This document shows, in pieces, positions 4,780-7,239 of a stretch of 7,239 nt of DNA. Where the stretch lies: NCBI GenBank assembly GCA_028224115.1, contig JAOIVP010000024.1, positions 1-7,239 on the forward strand, read 5' to 3'. The position numbers and the translations under genes were made by a program. The stretch's first letter is position 1. Each line of letters begins with the position of its first letter. Under the pieces are notes generated by a model. It ran no database searches and was not told the origin of the DNA. It worked only from the letters and a program-made list of their open reading frames with translations. Origin of the DNA: Candidatus Pelagibacter sp. (GTDB taxonomy: Bacteria; Pseudomonadota; Alphaproteobacteria; Pelagibacterales; Pelagibacteraceae).

Positions 4780-6690
4780 ATGTTTACTCAATTTATTACC
4801 TTTGCAATTATAGTAGCGATTATTGGCTGCATTATGTATGGGCGAAAACTTATTAAAACTGAGAAAGTTGATGCAGTTTTTGGTAACCCTGAGAGAGCAA
4901 AAGGTGGAACTCACTGGATCATTGTTGGTAGTAGTGTCATTCTATTAACATGGCTTTATTATTCATGGGATATAGCAAAATCATTTTATCCTCAATCAGC
5001 CAATGAATTATGTCAAGTTGGTAAAGTAAACGACTCATTATTATCATTAAAATATTTGTTCCCAATCGAAGAAAGAGAATTCAAAAGTACATCAATTATT
5101 AAAGCTGAAAATAAAAATATAATTAAACTTAGAAATGAAATTAAAAATTCTAATGAAATTAGCGAACAACATAGAACAATACTAATTGGATTAATTGATA
5201 AAACTAAATCAACTATTCCATTATTAACTAATGAAGCTCTATTAGATAATCAAACAAAAGTTAAAATTTTTGAACTTGTGGGTAAGATTGACCAACTATC
5301 TTCTGAGTTTCAAAAAAAAGATTATCCATATGAAACTTTGGATCAAAAAAACAAAAGATTAATTGAGGCTAATGCTGAGGGTATTTGGGGTGCATCTGGT
5401 ACGGCTGTAGAAAATACAGTTGAAGTGCCTATTATTCCTAAAACTGATAAAGGTTTAAAATTTGACGCAGCAGCTAAAGAACTAAAAATAATCAGTGATG
5501 AATTCTTTAAATTGAAAAATCATAACTTTCAATACAAGTCAGTCATGAAAGAGATTAAAGATGATGTTAAAGCTTTTAGAAAAGCAGCAAGTGATAGTGA
5601 GGAAGTTGCATCAACATTAGCTAAAGACATTCTTAAAGTTGCAAGAAGAATTGAATATGCAAGTATTTTTCCTCCTAAAACTTTAAATGATTTACAAGGT
5701 GCAATTATAACTTTTGATGAAATTCAAAAAAAAGAACAAGGGTCTTTGAGATATGTCGATATGTTTTTATTTCCAGCTGGTACAATTGTATCAAGTGGTC
5801 CAAATTGTTCTGAACAAGGTTCTGGTAGATGGCTACCTAAACCCTCTGATACTTTAAATAAATTTATTCTTTTATCAAAACCTAGTGTTGGTTTTAAAAA
5901 TATTCCATTACTTTGGTTTGAAATGATGGATGTAAGTAAAATAGTTGGATTTATTTTACCTGATTGGATTGCAGATATTGTTCCAGGTAAATATCCTGTT
6001 CATAATGAGTTTGGTGTGGTTGAACCAAACTTTAAGAGTAAAGTTTTGAGTGTAGTTACAGGTGAGTTTAATTTATTTAAAATTCCAGTTCCTATGGGAC
6101 ACATTTGGGATTCTTTTTTAAGGGTATTTTTAGGATTAGTTCTTGGGATAATATTTGGAGTACCGCTTGGATTATTTATGGGATTAAATAGATTTGCAAA
6201 AGGGTTTTTTGATCCATTAATTGAACTGTATAGACCGGTACCTCCTCTTGCATGGGCTCCTCTTATTATATCTGTTTTAGGTATTGATAACGTTGGAAAA
6301 GTATTTTTACTTTTCATGGTATCATTTTCAATTATGATTATATCAGCCAGAGCTGGTGCATCTGGTACTCAATTATCTAAAATTCATGCATCACACTCTC
6401 TAGGTGCTTCTAGATGGCAGATATTAAGATATGTTATATTTCCAAATTCATTACCTGAAATTTTAACTGGTGTTAGAGTTGCAATTGGTATGTGTTGGGG
6501 AACATTAGTTGCTGCTGAGTTTTTAGCAGGAACTACTGGAATTGGTTTTGTTGAAAACGTAGCTAAAAAATATTTTCAATACGAGGTTATTTGGATCACA
6601 ATTTTTGTTATGGGAATGTTAGGTTTATTATTTGATGTAACTTTAAGAAAACTTATAGACAAATATATTCCATGGCGTGGTAAAGGATAA
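4780..6690 (+). CDS. tauC: Taurine ABC transporter permease with large N-terminal/periplasmic insert
   Basis: Inner-membrane permease of 636 residues; ordinary TauC is about 275. The C-terminal part (about 441-630) is a standard BPD_transp_1 domain: helices near 446-468, 490-522, 562-590 and 602-622, the TauC signature IELYRPVPPLAWAPL (481-495), and the EAA loop that docks on TauB (HSLGASRWQILRYVIFP, 539-555). Upstream are two hydrophobic helices (about 4-20 and 46-63) joined by a Lys/Arg-rich loop, which by the positive-inside rule puts residues from 64 onward in the periplasm. Residues ~64-350 form an extra mostly helical, coiled-coil-prone, charged region. The motif WLPKPSDTLNKF (351-362) resembles the normal TauC segment after the first helix, so the extra domain appears inserted between canonical helices 1 and 2; a second extra stretch covers ~367-435. 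Cys78 and Cys343 bracket the insert. The frame is continuous. Function of the insert is unknown. Confidence 0.88.
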   Translation: MFTQFITFAIIVAIIGCIMYGRKLIKTEKVDAVFGNPERAKGGTHWIIVGSSVILLTWLYYSWDIAKSFYPQSANELCQVGKVNDSLLSLKYLFPIEEREFKSTSIIKAENKNIIKLRNEIKNSNEISEQHRTILIGLIDKTKSTIPLLTNEALLDNQTKVKIFELVGKIDQLSSEFQKKDYPYETLDQKNKRLIEANAEGIWGASGTAVENTVEVPIIPKTDKGLKFDAAAKELKIISDEFFKLKNHNFQYKSVMKEIKDDVKAFRKAASDSEEVASTLAKDILKVARRIEYASIFPPKTLNDLQGAIITFDEIQKKEQGSLRYVDMFLFPAGTIVSSGPNCSEQGSGRWLPKPSDTLNKFILLSKPSVGFKNIPLLWFEMMDVSKIVGFILPDWIADIVPGKYPVHNEFGVVEPNFKSKVLSVVTGEFNLFKIPVPMGHIWDSFLRVFLGLVLGIIFGVPLGLFMGLNRFAKGFFDPLIELYRPVPPLAWAPLIISVLGIDNVGKVFLLFMVSFSIMIISARAGASGTQLSKIHASHSLGASRWQILRYVIFPNSLPEILTGVRVAIGMCWGTLVAAEFLAGTTGIGFVENVAKKYFQYEVIWITIFVMGMLGLLFDVTLRKLIDKYIPWRGKG

Positions 6691-6694
6691 GCTA

Positions 6695-7239
6695 TTAATC
6701 AAACCATTCTTTATATTTATCTAAATTTTTCTTTAAGTAATTTGGAAGTATGTCGTTATCTGCAACTTGTAATTTTGTAGGACTAAATCTATCTGGTGAA
6801 TCTTGTTTTGCATTATGATTATAATCAATAGATCTATTTTTTATATTTTCTTTAATTCTATTAATATCAAAACCTTGCAATTCATATTCAGAGTGATTTT
6901 CATCATTTAAAAATTTTCTTTCTAGCTCTTCTACACTCTTTAGATTTGAAAAATGCCAGCCCCCATTTGAAACTAAATTAACACTTTGATACTTAATATC
7001 TGAAAAAAGAGTATCCACTCTGTAAAATAGATATTTTTTATTTTTGATAGCTCTTAATAAGTCAATATTCTTTAAATCTTTTAATTTACAAGCTTTTGAT
7101 CCAAACCAACTAACATGAGGCAAACACAAATTAAACTTATAATAAAATAATGTTTGTTTAAAAATAACTATCTTTTTTTTATTAATACGTAAATCAAATT
7201 GTTCTAAATTTGGAATTTCATCATTGTCACTATGAATAA
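6695..7239 (-). CDS. GT17-family glycosyltransferase, C-terminal part (5' truncated by window)
   Basis: The reading frame stays open to the right window edge; the first Met-like codon inside (TTG at 7129) is internal, since the upstream residues continue the family pattern. They read HSDNDEIPNLEQF, then KQTLFYYKFNLCLPH. SDxDEIP is the metal/nucleotide-sugar motif of family GT17 (beta-1,4-N-acetylglucosaminyltransferase fold, PF04724). WFGSKACK, the hallmark GGWHFSNLKSVEEL, the HSEY motif and the closing LPNYLKKNLDKYKEWF are also typical of that family. The visible part is about 180 residues of a normal ~280. It probably decorates a surface glycan; in bacteria the acceptor is not predictable. 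It faces tauC with a four-base gap and no terminator between. GC content is lower than in the tau genes. Family call is from recognised motifs without a search. Confidence 0.8.
   Translation of the reverse strand, partial: IHSDNDEIPNLEQFDLRINKKKIVIFKQTLFYYKFNLCLPHVSWFGSKACKLKDLKNIDLLRAIKNKKYLFYRVDTLFSDIKYQSVNLVSNGGWHFSNLKSVEELERKFLNDENHSEYELQGFDINRIKENIKNRSIDYNHNAKQDSPDRFSPTKLQVADNDILPNYLKKNLDKYKEWFD

Noticed and set aside
7127..7129. TTG as start codon of the right-edge gene
   Set aside because: The frame upstream continues with clear GT17 motifs (SDNDEIP and KQTLFYYKFN), so this codon is an internal Leu and the gene is cut by the window edge.
1..7239. CRISPR arrays, insertion sequences, tRNA or rRNA genes, integrase or phage defence genes
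   Set aside because: No regularly spaced repeats, transposase motifs, CCA-ended cloverleafs or conserved rRNA stretches were seen on either strand.

Overview
The window looks like a piece of an AT-rich, streamlined alphaproteobacterial genome, most likely SAR11 (Pelagibacterales). The reasons are the very low GC content, short or absent intergenic spacers, Lys/Asn/Ile-rich proteins and the gene content. This assignment rests on composition and recognised families; no database search was run.

Layout: the left edge (1-235, +) is the 3' end of a GT4-like glycosyltransferase, followed by a terminator-like hairpin. A self-contained taurine/omega-amino-acid cassette occupies 259-6690. Its left arm, read leftward, is a class III omega-amino-acid:pyruvate aminotransferase (2764-1418) followed by alanine dehydrogenase (1380-259). 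Its right arm, read rightward, is tauA (2951-3892), tauB (3981-4778) and an unusually long tauC (4780-6690). The arms diverge from a 186-bp control region (2765-2950) that holds a good promoter candidate for tauA and a palindrome overlapping it. A strong intrinsic terminator lies between tauA and tauB. The right edge (6695-7239, -) is the C-terminal part of a GT17-family glycosyltransferase whose reading frame runs off the window. No intergenic stretch exceeds 300 bases.

How the genes work together: TauA captures taurine (or a close analogue) in the periplasm and TauBC imports it using ATP. The aminotransferase moves the amino group to pyruvate, giving sulfoacetaldehyde and L-alanine if taurine is the substrate. 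Alanine dehydrogenase then regenerates pyruvate and releases ammonium and NADH. Sulfoacetaldehyde acetyltransferase (Xsc), phosphotransacetylase, a sulfite exporter and a TauR-type regulator are not in the window, so the fate of the C2-sulfonate product is not visible here.

The main oddity is TauC. At 636 residues it is more than twice the usual ~275, with an extra N-terminal membrane helix and a ~290-residue AT-rich insert predicted to be periplasmic, placed before an otherwise ordinary permease core. Other points of interest are a Lys at the usual 'flipping arginine' position of the aminotransferase, the tauA/tauB terminator, and the placement of a catabolic cassette between two convergent glycosyltransferase genes.
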